The notes under the pieces: model-generated
What the model was told of the DNA's origin: nothing
Seen by the model: only the letters and a program-made list of their open reading frames with translations
Database searches by the model: none
From: Nannocystaceae bacterium
Lineage (GTDB): Bacteria > Myxococcota_A > Polyangia > Nannocystales > Nannocystaceae
DNA length: 63,933 bases
Direction of reading: 5' to 3'
Assembly: GCA_019694555.1 (NCBI GenBank)
Contig: JAIBBS010000022.1
Span: forward strand, 1-63,933
Program-made: the position numbers and the translations under genes
Shown here: in pieces, positions 1 through 9,381 of the stretch
Position numbering within the stretch: the stretch's first letter is position 1
How the letters are laid out: every line of letters begins with the position of its first letter

Positions 1-1
1 G

Positions 2-622
2 ATCTCCGCGACGGGCTGGCCCGCCGCGCAGGCCCAGGGCGCGACCGAAGCGCGGGCACACGCGCGTCCGCCCGAGCGGCGGCCGGCCCCGCGCTGCGTC
101 ACGCCCGAGCCAGTGCGCGTCGGCGCGTCGCAATCGGATCTGCGCCTGCGCGCGAGCGGGCCTGCGCGCGCGACCGCCAGCGATCTGCCGGCGATCACCG
201 CCAGCATCGAGAACCGCTCGCGCAAGCGCAGCCACGCCATCGTGCTGCCGGGCGACGGCTCGGACGCGAGCTGGCGCGACCCGGTGGTCCGCTTCACCGC
301 GTTCATCGACGAAGGCGACGGCTGCTGGCAGCCGTTGCCGCCGCAGGCCGTCGGTCGCTGCGGCATGTTCGATCCCGACTGGAGCGACGAGATCGCGACC
401 CTGCGTCCGGGCACCACGCGCAGCATCGACCCGCTGTGGGCAGTGCCGTTCTTCCAGTGGCGCGCGGGCACCGTGCGGCTGTTCGTGCACTACGAGTGGA
501 CCGGCGGCACCGCGGCCAAGAGCGCGGGCGTGGACAGCCGCAGCGTCGATCTCGGCGCGATGGCGAAGGAAGCGCCCTACGAGCTGATCTCGAACCCGAT
601 CGAGATCGTCATCACGGGCTAG
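2..622 (+). CDS. Hypothetical secreted protein, 5' end cut by window edge
   Basis: The reading frame is open from base 2 with no stop upstream, so the gene very likely starts before the window; a GTG at 113 is the first internal start candidate but need not be used. The first visible residues (WPAAQAQGA) resemble the end of a signal peptide with an Ala-x-Ala cleavage site, which would place the protein in the envelope or outside the cell. The rest (about 170 residues) holds isolated Trp and Cys residues, alternating hydrophobic stretches typical of beta structure, and ends with [10 protein letters not shown] recognise no family. Its TAG stop overlaps by four bases the stop of the convergent lipoprotein gene on the other strand. 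Confidence 0.7.
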   Translation: MSATGWPAAQAQGATEARAHARPPERRPAPRCVTPEPVRVGASQSDLRLRASGPARATASDLPAITASIENRSRKRSHAIVLPGDGSDASWRDPVVRFTAFIDEGDGCWQPLPPQAVGRCGMFDPDWSDEIATLRPGTTRSIDPLWAVPFFQWRAGTVRLFVHYEWTGGTAAKSAGVDSRSVDLGAMAKEAPYELISNPIEIVITG

Positions 623-2112
623 CGCGACGGCGCCGGCAGCAGCATCGCGTCGATGTACGCGATCGCCGGGTACGCGTCGGTGTCGACGCGCGTCCACGTC
701 ACCAGCAGATCGCCGCCCGGACCCATCGCCGCGCCGAAGCTCGACGCGCACCAGGCCGTGGGCGCATCGAACAGCGTCTGCACCGCACCCACCGGCGCCA
801 GTGCGCTCGAGAACCGCTGCAGCCGCAGCGGACACGTGAGGATCGTGTGGCCGGGGCCCAGCTCCTCGCTGGTCATCTCGGTCCACAACACCGCGAGCTC
901 GCCGTGCGGATCGACCAGCACGCGGCCGCGCGTGCCCTCGCCGAAGTCGCCCGCGTCGCCGCCGACCAGCGGGCCCGCCTCGCCGACCCCGAACCAGCTC
1001 AGGCCCTGCTCGCGCGCGAACGCGACGCGCAGCTGTCCGTCCGGATCGGTCCACGCGCCCGCCGGCAGCTCGGGCCCGTTCTGGCCCAACGACGCGAGCA
1101 CCAGCTCGGGCCCGTCCACCGCGCCGTCGCTGCCGATCGCGCGCGCCCGCAGCTCGCGCGCGTCGTAGCCGTCGACATAGGCGACGTAGCTGGCGACCAG
1201 GCCGCCGTCGCGCGGCTGCAGGTGCGCGACGTCGATGCTGGCCAGGGTCGGCATCGCCTGCGGCGGTGCGATCGCCACCGCGGCGCCCAAGCCATCGCCG
1301 TCGACACAGCGCAGGCCACCGGTGCCACCGAGCACGCAGAAGCGTCCGTCGCCGAGCGCGGCCGGCCGCGACGCGGGCACGAACCATGTCTCGTTGGTGA
1401 GCGTCTCGGCGAAGCCGCCGTCGGCATCGAGCGCGCCGCCGGGCGCGAAGAAGCGGTACTGCAGCGCCGAGCCGTCGAGGTACACCAGCATGCCGTCGCC
1501 CTGCGCGCTGGTGCCCAGGGTCGCGACCGCGCCGACCGCCTTGGTCAACACCTGCTTGGGCTGCAGCGTGCCGTCGCCGGCGATCGGCTGGTAGCGCAGC
1601 TCGTCGTAGGCCGACGCGTCCTCGACGTGCGCGTACACCAGCACGAACGCATCGCCTGTGGCGACCAGCGCCATCTCGGGATCGTCGAGCCACTCGCTGA
1701 GCGGACCGTCGATGAGGATCACCGACGGCGCGCAGGTGGCATCGCACGCATCACCGTCGTGCGCGTTGCCGTCGTCGCAGCCCTCGCCGGCGGCGGGGTT
1801 GACGATGCCGTCGCCACAGGCCGCGACGGTGCAGTCGCCGTTGCAGCTGGCCGAGGGCCCGGCGTCGTCGCAGGCCTCGCCCGCGTCGAGCACACCGTCG
1901 CCGCAGCTGCCCGCGACGCCGTCGTCGCTGCCGCTGCCGTCGGGATCGCCGGTCGTGGCCCCGTCGGTGCCCGACGATCCGTCGCCACCTTCGTCGGGGC
2001 CCTGGCTGCTGCTCGCGACGCCGTCGTCCTGGGCCGCGCCGCCGTCCGCGGCCGCGCCCCCGCACGCGCTCGCCCAACCCAACCCCGCCACGAGCCCCAC
2101 TGTCCGTCGCAT
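619..2112 (-). CDS. Lipoprotein with myxobacterial cysteine-rich repeats
   Basis: Predicted outer-membrane or surface lipoprotein of 497 residues, function unknown. I chose the ATG at 2112 because it gives a short signal peptide ending in a lipobox-like ASAC with Cys17; the frame is open far upstream but that part is antisense to the neighbouring S41 gene. A Gly/Asp/Ser-rich linker (about 20-65) leads to two cysteine repeats of the Myxococcus disulfide-repeat type (CGDGV..GEACDD and CGDGIVN..GCDDGN, about residues 70-127). The remaining roughly 370 residues look like repeated beta-propeller blades (short GDG and [13 protein letters not shown] turns). It is divergent from the S41 peptidase gene, with 132 bases between the two starts. 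Naming is by architecture only. Confidence 0.75.
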   Translation of the reverse strand: MRRTVGLVAGLGWASACGGAAADGGAAQDDGVASSSQGPDEGGDGSSGTDGATTGDPDGSGSDDGVAGSCGDGVLDAGEACDDAGPSASCNGDCTVAACGDGIVNPAAGEGCDDGNAHDGDACDATCAPSVILIDGPLSEWLDDPEMALVATGDAFVLVYAHVEDASAYDELRYQPIAGDGTLQPKQVLTKAVGAVATLGTSAQGDGMLVYLDGSALQYRFFAPGGALDADGGFAETLTNETWFVPASRPAALGDGRFCVLGGTGGLRCVDGDGLGAAVAIAPPQAMPTLASIDVAHLQPRDGGLVASYVAYVDGYDARELRARAIGSDGAVDGPELVLASLGQNGPELPAGAWTDPDGQLRVAFAREQGLSWFGVGEAGPLVGGDAGDFGEGTRGRVLVDPHGELAVLWTEMTSEELGPGHTILTCPLRLQRFSSALAPVGAVQTLFDAPTAWCASSFGAAMGPGGDLLVTWTRVDTDAYPAIAYIDAMLLPAPSR

Positions 2113-2244
2113 GCTCGACACAACCCCGAGGTCGCCGCACCCCCCGCGGCGGTTCGGTCGGTCGTGCGACCGCGTGGTGCGCCGGCGGAAATTCGTGCGC
2201 GGGCCCGGGAACCGCCGGCGCCCGCGGGTGTCTTCGCCCGAGCG

Positions 2245-4071
2245 ATGCGCGGGCGAGCGGGGCTGCTGCTGCTGGGTGCAATGGGCTTGGGGCTGGGTGT
2301 CGGGTGCGGCCCGGGCGACGCGACGATGCGCGATCCCGCTGCGGCGCTGCGCGTGCCCAGCCGCGCGACCACCGAGCAGGAGAACCTCGAGGCCTTCGCG
2401 CGGCTGTACGGCTACGTGCGGTGGTTCCACCCCACCGACGCGGCCGCGCGCGCGAACTGGCGCGTGCTCGCGGCCACCGGGATCGCCTCGGTGCGCGAGG
2501 CGGAGGATCTCGGCGAGCTGCGCGAGGCGCTGCAGGAGCACTTCGGCCCGCTCGCGCCGCGGCTCGAGCTGTGGCTCGACGGCGAGCCACCACCGGACGA
2601 CGAGCCCGCGCCCGATCCCAAGCGCGCGGTGTACTGGCAACACGAAGGCTACGTCGGCACGCGGCTGTCGCTGTACTCGCCGCCGTACGGTCAAGTGCGC
2701 GTGGGCAAGGACGGACCCTATCGCCGTCGCTTCGCACAGGCGCCCGATCCCGACACGCGGGTGCAGACGCAGCTGCTGCCGGGCCTGCACCTGCGACTGC
2801 CGACGGTGCTCACCGCCGCGGACGCGGAGCACGACGGCGACGTCTCCACGTCGTGGGACGACGAGCTCGCGCACGCGGCCGTCAGCGCCCACGGCTGGAA
2901 ACAGCTCGACGTGCGCCAGGGCGCGGTGGTCGAGGTGTGGAACGTGCTGCGGCACTTCTATCCCTACCAAGACACGGTGCCGATCGACTTCGATGCGCTG
3001 CTGGTCGAGGCGCTGCACGACGCGCAGGACGACGCCTCGGTCGACGACGTCGCCGGCACGCTGTGGCGCCTGGTCCACGCGCTGCAAGACGGCCACGGCA
3101 TGGTCGGGCACCGCGAGCTCGCCGCGCGCGGCCAGCTGCCGCTGCGGGTCGAGCTGATCGAGGGCGAGCCGGTCGTGACCGGCACCGCCGACCCCGAGCA
3201 CTTCGCGGTCGGCGACGTGATCGAGTCGATCGACGGCGTGCCGCTGCTGCCGCGGGTCCACGCGCTGACCGAGCGGCTGTCGGGCTCGCCGCAGTGGCGA
3301 CGCTTCCGCGCCGCGAGCTGGGAGGCGTTGGCGGGTCCGCGCGATGCCGCGGTGCCGATCACCGTGCGCAGCGGCAAGCGCTCGCACACCGAGACCGCCC
3401 GCTACGACGCCGCGGCGCCGCCGGTGCCACCGCGTCCGCCGGCGCTGCACCGCTTCGACGACGGCACCTGGTACGTCGACCTCACGCGCGCGCACTGGCA
3501 GGACCTCGAGCCCGCGTTGCCCGAGCTCGCGCTCGCGCCGGGCGTCGTGTTCGACATGCGCGGCTACCCCACCGACACCCATCGCATCCTCGCGCACCTG
3601 ATGGCGGTCGAAGAGGACGCGCAGTGGATGCACGTGCCGCGCGTGCTCGAGCCCGACGGTCACGTCGCGGGTTGGGGCCCGATCGGCTGGCACATCCGTC
3701 CGGCCGAGCCGCAGATCCCCGGCAAGCGCGCCTTCTTGATCGACGCCGAGGCCATCAGCTACGCCGAGTCGGTGCTGGGCTACGTCGAGGCCCACGACCT
3801 CGGCCCGCTGGTGGGCTCACCGACCGCCGGTGCCAACGGCGACATCGTCCGCGTCGACACGCTCGGGGGCTTCTACGTCGTGTTCACCGGCATGAAGGTC
3901 ACGCACCACGATGGCCGCCGCCTGCACGGCGACGGCATCGCGCCCAACATCGCGGTGACGCCGACGCGTGCGGGGCTGCGCGCGGGCAAGGACGAGGTGC
4001 TGCAGGCCGGGCTCGCGCAGGTCCGCGACCGTCGCATCGCCCGCGCACCGCGGCCGCGCGCCGATCGTTGA
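2245..4071 (+). CDS. S41 family peptidase, lipoprotein
   Basis: Predicted envelope serine protease of the S41 (C-terminal processing/tricorn-like) group, 608 residues. The ATG at 2245 gives a basic N-terminus, a hydrophobic stretch ([13 protein letters not shown]) and a lipobox LGVGC. The N-terminal half has an S41 helper domain and a central PDZ-like stretch (EGEPVVTGT, then [13 protein letters not shown]). The C-terminal catalytic domain has the strand FDMRGY (Asp437 region) that corresponds to the family DxRGN motif, then ISYAES with Ser505 and Glu508, matching the position of the catalytic Ser in SxAE motifs, then PTAGANGDI. The substrate is unknown. It converges on the VWA lipoprotein gene with a 10-base gap, so neither gene has room for its own terminator. 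Confidence 0.82.
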   Translation: MRGRAGLLLLGAMGLGLGVGCGPGDATMRDPAAALRVPSRATTEQENLEAFARLYGYVRWFHPTDAAARANWRVLAATGIASVREAEDLGELREALQEHFGPLAPRLELWLDGEPPPDDEPAPDPKRAVYWQHEGYVGTRLSLYSPPYGQVRVGKDGPYRRRFAQAPDPDTRVQTQLLPGLHLRLPTVLTAADAEHDGDVSTSWDDELAHAAVSAHGWKQLDVRQGAVVEVWNVLRHFYPYQDTVPIDFDALLVEALHDAQDDASVDDVAGTLWRLVHALQDGHGMVGHRELAARGQLPLRVELIEGEPVVTGTADPEHFAVGDVIESIDGVPLLPRVHALTERLSGSPQWRRFRAASWEALAGPRDAAVPITVRSGKRSHTETARYDAAAPPVPPRPPALHRFDDGTWYVDLTRAHWQDLEPALPELALAPGVVFDMRGYPTDTHRILAHLMAVEEDAQWMHVPRVLEPDGHVAGWGPIGWHIRPAEPQIPGKRAFLIDAEAISYAESVLGYVEAHDLGPLVGSPTAGANGDIVRVDTLGGFYVVFTGMKVTHHDGRRLHGDGIAPNIAVTPTRAGLRAGKDEVLQAGLAQVRDRRIARAPRPRADR

Positions 4072-4081
4072 TCGCCGTGCG

Positions 4082-5197
4082 TCAGCCCGCGGGCGGGATG
4101 TTGGCGCAGGTCGAGCCGATGACATCGGCCAGCGCCGTGCCGAGCACGCCGGTGAAGTCCGGCACCATGCCAAACTGCAGGTTGATCCACGACGGCGGCG
4201 GCGCGCCGAAGCCGTTCATGAAATCGAAGAGCCGCGTGTTGATGTTGCCGGGCTGGTCGTAGCACTGGCCCGCGATCGCGCCGGTCGTGATCACGCACAT
4301 GTCGCCGCACTCGCTCTTGGCGTCGCTGACGATGTCGACGAAGTCCTGCGTGGGGATCTCCGGCGGCGAGAGGTCGGGCGAGTCCGACAGCAGGAACAGC
4401 ACCAGCACGGCCTGCTGGCGCATGAAGTCCTGGTTGTAGTCGGCGTTGGCCGGGTGGAAGGGATAGGCCGCACCCGCGACGACGGTCTCGGTGTTGGAGT
4501 GCTCGGCGCTGCCATCGATCGCGCCCATGAGCGCGCCCTGGAACCACGTCTTGAGCGGCGCCGGATCGGCGTCGGTCTCGATGTCGTAGAAGCGCTGGCC
4601 CATGTGCTCGAACAGTCGGCCCTGCTGGCCGTTGACGCCGTTGTCGGCGACGTCGGGCGGGTTCCACACGCCGTCGGTCAGCGCGGCCTCGCAGCCGGGA
4701 CCGCCCCAACCACCGCCGTTGCCGGGATCGTAGAAACCGGTCGCACGCGTGACGCCGACGTGCAGCGAGGTGCCCGGCGGCAGCGCCTCGATCATCTCGT
4801 TGACGAAGGTGTCGAAGGCCGCGACCGTGGGCGCCGCGTGCTCCTGCATCGAGCCGGAGTTGTCGACGATGAAGAGGATGTCGACCGCGGTGCAACCGCA
4901 GCCGGGATCGCCGGCCATGCAGTTGCCGGGCACGTCGACGCCGGTGCCGACGTCGAACTTGGGCTGCTCGCCGCTCGAGCTGTCGGCGCTGCTCGAGACC
5001 GTGGTGCCCACGCTGCTGGCGCTGACGCTGCCCGACGAGCCGGAGTCGGATCCGCTGGCGCTGACGCTGGTGCCTTCGCTGCCGCCGAAGCTGCTGCTGC
5101 CGCTCTCGTCGTTGTCGCCGCAACCGCTGGCCAGCAGCAACGCCGCCGGCACCAGCGCCGGCCATCGCTCGGGGCCGCCACAGGTCAGAATGCCCAT
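4082..5197 (-). CDS. VWA-domain lipoprotein
   Basis: Lipoprotein of 371 residues with a von Willebrand factor A-like fold. The ATG at 5197 gives a signal peptide with lipobox LASGC (Cys26), then a Ser-rich linker (about 30-77). The domain begins with DILFIVDNSGS; DNSGS (112-116) is an intact MIDAS metal-binding DxSxS motif, and later MGAIDGS and LFLLSDSPD fit other conserved strands. Cys pairs (GDPGCGC, GPGCEAAL, SECGDMC, GSTCANI) suggest disulfides, consistent with an extracellular position. VWA proteins of this kind usually bind proteins through a metal ion; the partner here is unknown. It reads away from the FkbM gene region and converges on the S41 peptidase. Confidence 0.8.
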   Translation of the reverse strand: MGILTCGGPERWPALVPAALLLASGCGDNDESGSSSFGGSEGTSVSASGSDSGSSGSVSASSVGTTVSSSADSSSGEQPKFDVGTGVDVPGNCMAGDPGCGCTAVDILFIVDNSGSMQEHAAPTVAAFDTFVNEMIEALPPGTSLHVGVTRATGFYDPGNGGGWGGPGCEAALTDGVWNPPDVADNGVNGQQGRLFEHMGQRFYDIETDADPAPLKTWFQGALMGAIDGSAEHSNTETVVAGAAYPFHPANADYNQDFMRQQAVLVLFLLSDSPDLSPPEIPTQDFVDIVSDAKSECGDMCVITTGAIAGQCYDQPGNINTRLFDFMNGFGAPPPSWINLQFGMVPDFTGVLGTALADVIGSTCANIPPAG

Positions 5198-5266
5198 GGG
5201 CACCACGGTATCACGCGCGCCCGCAGCGGCCGCGGCGACGCGCGTGGGTTCAGTGCAGGGCGAGGA

Positions 5267-5309
5267 CCCGGCCGAGCCGGTCACGGGACCGCTCCCTTGC
5301 GTCGGTGGA
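5267..5309 (+). repeat. Partial copy (A) of an 80-bp dispersed repeat
   Basis: The 5' part of a repeat seen more fully at 42995-43075, 45201-45270 (inverted) and 48600-48677. The first 25 or so bases (CCCGGCCGAGCCGGTCACGG at 5267) match copies B and D almost exactly; the rest, including the terminal hairpin, has decayed. It lies just past the stop of the FkbM gene, as the other copies lie at gene 3' ends. Confidence 0.6.
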
Positions 5310-5316
5310 CGGGCCG

Positions 5317-6135
5317 TCAGCGGGGGCCGCGACGCAGCGCGAGCACGTGCAGGGACTTCACCGCACCCGCAGCCGGTCCCGCGTGGGCCCGCGCTGCGGC
5401 GGCGCGTGGTCCCGCGGGCTCGAGCGGATCGGGGGCCACCGAGGCGCGCGCGCGCACCCACGGAATCGCGTTCCAGCCCAGCGACGCGTCGATCGGCAGC
5501 GAGCGCCAGCTCGGATCGTCGGCCTGGCGACCGGCCGCGAAGCAGTCGAAGCCGGCGCGCGCGAGCTTGCCGATCACGCCCTGCAACGGGCGCGAGCCAT
5601 CGAGCAGCATGTGCAGCTCGAGCGCCCACGCCCGGACCCCGGGCAGCTCGCCCAGCGCGTCGTCGAGCACGTCGTACTCGTGGCCCTCGATGTCGAGCTT
5701 GACCACGGTGGCCTCGGGCACCGCGCTGCGCAGCCGTCGGCACGGCACGCGCACGCGGCGGGCGCTCGCGGGCGTGCGCGGCCCGACCACCGCGCTCGAC
5801 CACAGCACCGCGGCGGGCTCGGCGTCGCCGGCGGGATCCCCGAACGCGGCCACGCGCAGCTCGAGCTCGCCGTCGTGATCGGAGATCGCGACCGGCTGCA
5901 CGGTCCAGTTGTCGGCACCCACGCTGGCGATGCGAGCCTCGATGCGGCGCACGTTCGAGCGCAGCGGCTCGATCGAGACCAGCGCGCCGCTGGTGCCGAT
6001 CGCCGGCAGCAACGCCTCCGACAGCGCACCGTCTTGCGCGCCGACGTCGACGAACACCGCGCCGGCGAGCGCTCCGATCGCGTGCAGCTGCGCGGTGTAC
6101 CACTGCACCTGCTGTGCGTTCGACGGGGCTGTCAT
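5317..6135 (-). CDS. FkbM family methyltransferase
   Basis: Predicted cytoplasmic SAM-dependent methyltransferase, 272 residues, probably O-methylating a small molecule, lipid or sugar. The ATG at 6135 is the first start of the conserved region. Visible motifs: SAM-binding motif I VFVDVGAQDG, the acidic strand end SIEPL (ribose contact), and the FkbM signature VKLDIEGHEYDVL. The C-terminal tail after about residue 235 is Ala/Pro/Arg-rich and probably not part of the fold. There is no polysaccharide or natural-product gene next to it, so the acceptor cannot be guessed. A 39-base gap separates its start from the divergent DUF1513 gene. Confidence 0.85.
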   Translation of the reverse strand: MTAPSNAQQVQWYTAQLHAIGALAGAVFVDVGAQDGALSEALLPAIGTSGALVSIEPLRSNVRRIEARIASVGADNWTVQPVAISDHDGELELRVAAFGDPAGDAEPAAVLWSSAVVGPRTPASARRVRVPCRRLRSAVPEATVVKLDIEGHEYDVLDDALGELPGVRAWALELHMLLDGSRPLQGVIGKLARAGFDCFAAGRQADDPSWRSLPIDASLGWNAIPWVRARASVAPDPLEPAGPRAAAARAHAGPAAGAVKSLHVLALRRGPR

Positions 6136-6174
6136 CGGCGCGCACGGTAGTATGCCGCAGCGGGTCGCAGTAAG

Positions 6175-7314
6175 GTGGTCGCCGTGGCCGAGGACGCCGT
6201 GAACGTGGGGCCTGTCCACCCCGACGCGCCGCTGGGTGTGGTCTGGGCCGGCAGCGCCTGGCGCTCCGAGGGCACGCAGGTCTTCGCGCTGGTCAGCCGA
6301 GATCTCGACCGCGAGCACGGCCCGCGCGCGATGGCGCTGGATTTCTTCGGCCACGGCTTCGCCGTCGATCCGACCGAGCCCGCGCGTGCGGCGGTGTTCG
6401 AGAAGCACGGGCCCGGCGCGGCCATCGTCGATCTGCGGCGGCTGGCCTGCGTGATGCCGCTGCGCCCGGGGCCCGATCGCGAGTTCTACGGCCACGGCGC
6501 GTTCAGCCGCGACGGCGCACTGCTGTTCGCCACCGAGATCGTCAAGGATCCGCAGCGGCGCGGCGCGCTGGGCGTGTACGACGGACGCACCGGCGCGCGC
6601 GTCGGCGAGCTGCCCTCGGGCGGCGTCGCGCCGCACGACTGCGCGCTGGTCGACGAGGGCCGCGTGCTGGTGGTGGGCAACGGCGGCGGCGCGCTCGGCC
6701 AGCCCGAGCCTCCGTGCGTGTGTTGGATCGATCTCGCCGACGGGCGGGTGCTCGAGCGCCGCGCGCTGCCCGATGCGCGCTTCGACGTCGGCCACCTCGC
6801 GATCGATGCCGCCGGCGATCTCGCGATCGTGTCGGCGCCGCGCTTCGGCACGCCGCAGCCCGAGCGTGCGCGCGGAGGCCTGACGCTGTGGCCCCGCGGC
6901 GCCGCGGCGCGCACGATCGATGCGGACGCCGGCGACGACGCGCTGCGCCACGAGACCGTGGCCGCGATGATCGGCGAGACCTTGAGCGTCGCGCTGCACG
7001 AGCCCACCCGCACGGTCGCGTCGACCAACCCCCAGGGGCACCTGCTCGCGTTCTGGGACCTCGACACCGGCGCGCTGCGGGCACGGTTGCGCGTGCCCAA
7101 TCCCCGCGGCGTCGCGCTCACGCGCGACGGCAGCGCCTACGTCGTCAGCTTCGGCGTGTTCGGCAAGCTCTCGCGCGTCGACGCGCACACGCTGCGGCCG
7201 GTCGACGCGCCGGGCAACCGCGACGGCTTGCCCACCGGCGCGACCGGCTCGCACCTGCTGGTGCACCACGTCGCGCCGGCCGCGGACGCGCCCGTGATCG
7301 CCTTGCCGCTGTGA
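6175..7314 (+). CDS. DUF1513 beta-propeller protein
   Basis: 379-residue protein matching the DUF1513 family, a periplasmic propeller sometimes found near iron-uptake or haem-peroxidase genes. Visible family features are FYGHGAFSRDG, LLFATEI followed by GALGVYDG, and ELPSGGVAPHDC, the blades in which the family has its best conserved His and Asp residues; VLVVGNGGG follows. The start is unclear: GTG at 6175 and GTG at 6184 are both possible, and no obvious signal peptide or strong ribosome site decides between them. Many DUF1513 proteins carry a Tat signal, so a lack of one here is odd or means the true start is missed. No iron genes lie nearby. Convergent with the next gene, 9 bases apart. 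Confidence 0.75.
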   Translation: MVAVAEDAVNVGPVHPDAPLGVVWAGSAWRSEGTQVFALVSRDLDREHGPRAMALDFFGHGFAVDPTEPARAAVFEKHGPGAAIVDLRRLACVMPLRPGPDREFYGHGAFSRDGALLFATEIVKDPQRRGALGVYDGRTGARVGELPSGGVAPHDCALVDEGRVLVVGNGGGALGQPEPPCVCWIDLADGRVLERRALPDARFDVGHLAIDAAGDLAIVSAPRFGTPQPERARGGLTLWPRGAAARTIDADAGDDALRHETVAAMIGETLSVALHEPTRTVASTNPQGHLLAFWDLDTGALRARLRVPNPRGVALTRDGSAYVVSFGVFGKLSRVDAHTLRPVDAPGNRDGLPTGATGSHLLVHHVAPAADAPVIALPL

Positions 7315-7323
7315 CGCGAACGA

Positions 7324-8631
7324 TCAGCGCCGCGGACGTCGGCGTCGCGCCGCGAGCACCAGCGGCGTGAACCATGCCCACGCGCAGCGGCGCGCGCCCT
7401 CGATGGCGCAGCCGCCATCGGCCCCGTCGAGCCCGAAGCCCGGCGGCAGCGCATCGTGGCCACCCTCGCCTGCACCGCCGTCGTCGACACCACCGTCGGC
7501 CTCGCCGCCGCCGCCGCCGTCGTCGGCCGCACCGCTGCCACCGCCGCCGCCACCGCTGCCACCGCCGCCACCGCCCGAGTCGTCCGGCGGCGGCGGCTCG
7601 TGGCCGATCCCGATGGTGACGGTGTCGCTGCTGCTCGCGTTGCCGGCCAGATCCACGGCGGTGACGTAGAACTCGTACACGCCGGCCGGCAGGTCGTTCA
7701 CCTGCCAGCTGTAGGGCTCGCTGCCGTCGCTCGCGACCTCGCTGCCGTCTTGGTAGAGCGTCACGCTGGCGATGCCCTGATCATCGGCGGCGTCGACCAT
7801 GATCGCGAAGTCGGTGCCGTTGTCGAAGCTCTGACCGTCGGTGGGAAAGGTGATCGCGACCGTCGGCGCCGCCGCGTCGGGCGTGCTGGGCCCGAACAGC
7901 GTCATGAGCTCGCGGTAGGAGTTCTGCGCGTAGGCGTCGCCGCACTCGGCGACGTGCTGGTCGGGGCAGCTGCCGCCCTGCACGATGGTGATGCACTCGT
8001 CCTTGAACGACGGATCACCGCCGGCGACGTAGGGGTTCATGATGTCGCCCTCGTCGTCGACGTGCTCGAGCCCGAAGCTGTGCGCGACCTCCTGGCCGAT
8101 GGTGGTCGCGTGCTCCGACGCGGACAGGCCGTCGTCGGCGCTGACGAACGCGTAGGTGATGTTGTTGGGCGTGTCGGCGTCGCTGCAGTCGAGCGGCGCG
8201 ATACCCAGCACGCCGCCACCGAAGGGGTTGCTGGGCCCGGTCATGTTCATCGTGTAGTCCCCCGAGGCCGGGCGCACGTCGGTGACGATGACGTTGAAGT
8301 CGGCCCAGTCGGTGCGCACCGCCTGCAGCACCGCGTCGCGCATGGGTCCGTCGCCGTAGGGCGCGAAGCTGCCGGCGCACTCGCCGATCTGCGTGACGTC
8401 GTTGCGCGAGTCGTCCCAGCCGGAGCTGAGCTCGGCGCCGTCGAAGTTGACGAACACCACCGCCTGCTTCGCGCGCTTGGGCGCGACCGCGGCGCGCAGC
8501 GGGGCCGGCCGCTGCGAGGGCCGCGGCGCGGCGGTGAAGCGGCGCTGGCCCTGCACCGCATCCTGCGGCAGCTGGGCCTGCGGCACCGTCGTCATCGAGA
8601 CCAGCGCCCACGTGGAGATCGACAAGACCAT
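7324..8631 (-). CDS. Secreted metalloprotease-like protein with altered zinc motif
   Basis: 435 residues. The ATG at 8631 gives a short hydrophobic N-terminus (SISTWALVS) that may act as a signal peptide. The core (about 50-260) resembles reprolysin-like or myxobacterial surface proteases: VVFVNFDGAEL, DFNVIVTDVRP, and at 180-190 the helix QEVAHSFGLEH. That is the extended zinc motif HExxHxxGxxH with the first His replaced by Gln180; Glu181, His184 and His190 remain. DIMNPY follows as a possible Met-turn. An Ig-like domain follows (about 270-360), then a Gly/Ser/Asp linker, and a C-terminus with Cys, a short hydrophobic segment and RRRRPRR that resembles a MYXO-CTERM-type sorting signal. Whether it is still a protease is open. 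Confidence 0.75.
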   Translation of the reverse strand: MVLSISTWALVSMTTVPQAQLPQDAVQGQRRFTAAPRPSQRPAPLRAAVAPKRAKQAVVFVNFDGAELSSGWDDSRNDVTQIGECAGSFAPYGDGPMRDAVLQAVRTDWADFNVIVTDVRPASGDYTMNMTGPSNPFGGGVLGIAPLDCSDADTPNNITYAFVSADDGLSASEHATTIGQEVAHSFGLEHVDDEGDIMNPYVAGGDPSFKDECITIVQGGSCPDQHVAECGDAYAQNSYRELMTLFGPSTPDAAAPTVAITFPTDGQSFDNGTDFAIMVDAADDQGIASVTLYQDGSEVASDGSEPYSWQVNDLPAGVYEFYVTAVDLAGNASSSDTVTIGIGHEPPPPDDSGGGGGGSGGGGGGSGAADDGGGGGEADGGVDDGGAGEGGHDALPPGFGLDGADGGCAIEGARRCAWAWFTPLVLAARRRRPRR

Positions 8632-8910
8632 GCGACAACCCTGCCTTCGCTGCGCGCCCGCCGAGCACACGCCGTACCAACCCCGCTGCGCCCGACAGTC
8701 GCGGCGATACGCGACCGTGGTGGCCCCGCCGCGACGCGGGATTTGGGCAAGTCGCACAGCGTCTGGGCGATGCGCCCAGCCGGCTCGCGCGCGACCGTGA
8801 CGGATCGCGCGACGCATCGACAACCGTGATCGAGACCCGCTCGCGCCGACGCGCCGCCCGTGGTGGGCCCGCGCGACGCGGCCGGTGCTCGCGATGGGAG
8901 GTCGGTGCAG

Positions 8911-9273
8911 ATGGTGATCGCGTACGGATCACGCGCGCACGCGCGACGTGCAGGGGTGCTCGCATGGCTGGCCTTGCTGCTGGGCGCCGCCGGCTGCGAC
9001 CACGAGGCGGCGGTGGTGCAGCAGCCCCGGGTCGGGGGCTTCCACCCGTGTGGCAACGGCACGCTCGATCCTGGCGAGGCCTGCGACGACGGCCTCGCCA
9101 ACGGCGACGACCGCGAGTGCACGCTGCAGTGCGAGCTCAACGACTGCGAGCTCGACGAGCACGGCGTGTGCGAGCCCGAGTCGCCGGCGGCGGACGTCGA
9201 TCTGTACCCGTGCGTCCTCGACCCGTCGCGGCACACGCCGTGCGGGATCGGGCTGTCGCCCAGCGCGGGCTGA
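8911..9273 (+). CDS. Small lipoprotein with cysteine-rich repeat
   Basis: 120 residues. The ATG at 8911 is chosen over upstream in-frame starts because a strong ribosome site (GGGAGGT, about 8896-8902) precedes it and because it gives a classic signal peptide: basic ARRAG, hydrophobic LAWLALLLG, lipobox AAGC. A disulfide repeat (CGNGTLDPGEACDDGLANGD) follows, then more paired cysteines. It is likely anchored to the outer membrane. Function unknown. The 279 bases upstream, shared with the divergent metalloprotease-like gene, hold no gene I can support. Confidence 0.75.
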   Translation: MVIAYGSRAHARRAGVLAWLALLLGAAGCDHEAAVVQQPRVGGFHPCGNGTLDPGEACDDGLANGDDRECTLQCELNDCELDEHGVCEPESPAADVDLYPCVLDPSRHTPCGIGLSPSAG

Positions 9274-9381
9274 CGCGCGCGCCGTGATCGCGTGAGCGCG
9301 GCCGGACGGTGGGACGCCGACACTCCCGCCCGGCCCACCGCGTGCGCGCGCTCGCGCGTGGCTCGGTGCTATCGTGGGATC

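Noticed and set aside
436..2244. A 600-codon upstream extension of the S41 peptidase
   Set aside because: It overlaps the truncated first gene and is antisense to a cysteine-repeat lipoprotein; the lipobox start at 2245 fits the family.
8860..8910. Earlier start for the small cysteine-repeat lipoprotein
   Set aside because: The GGGAGGT site and the signal peptide both point to ATG 8911.
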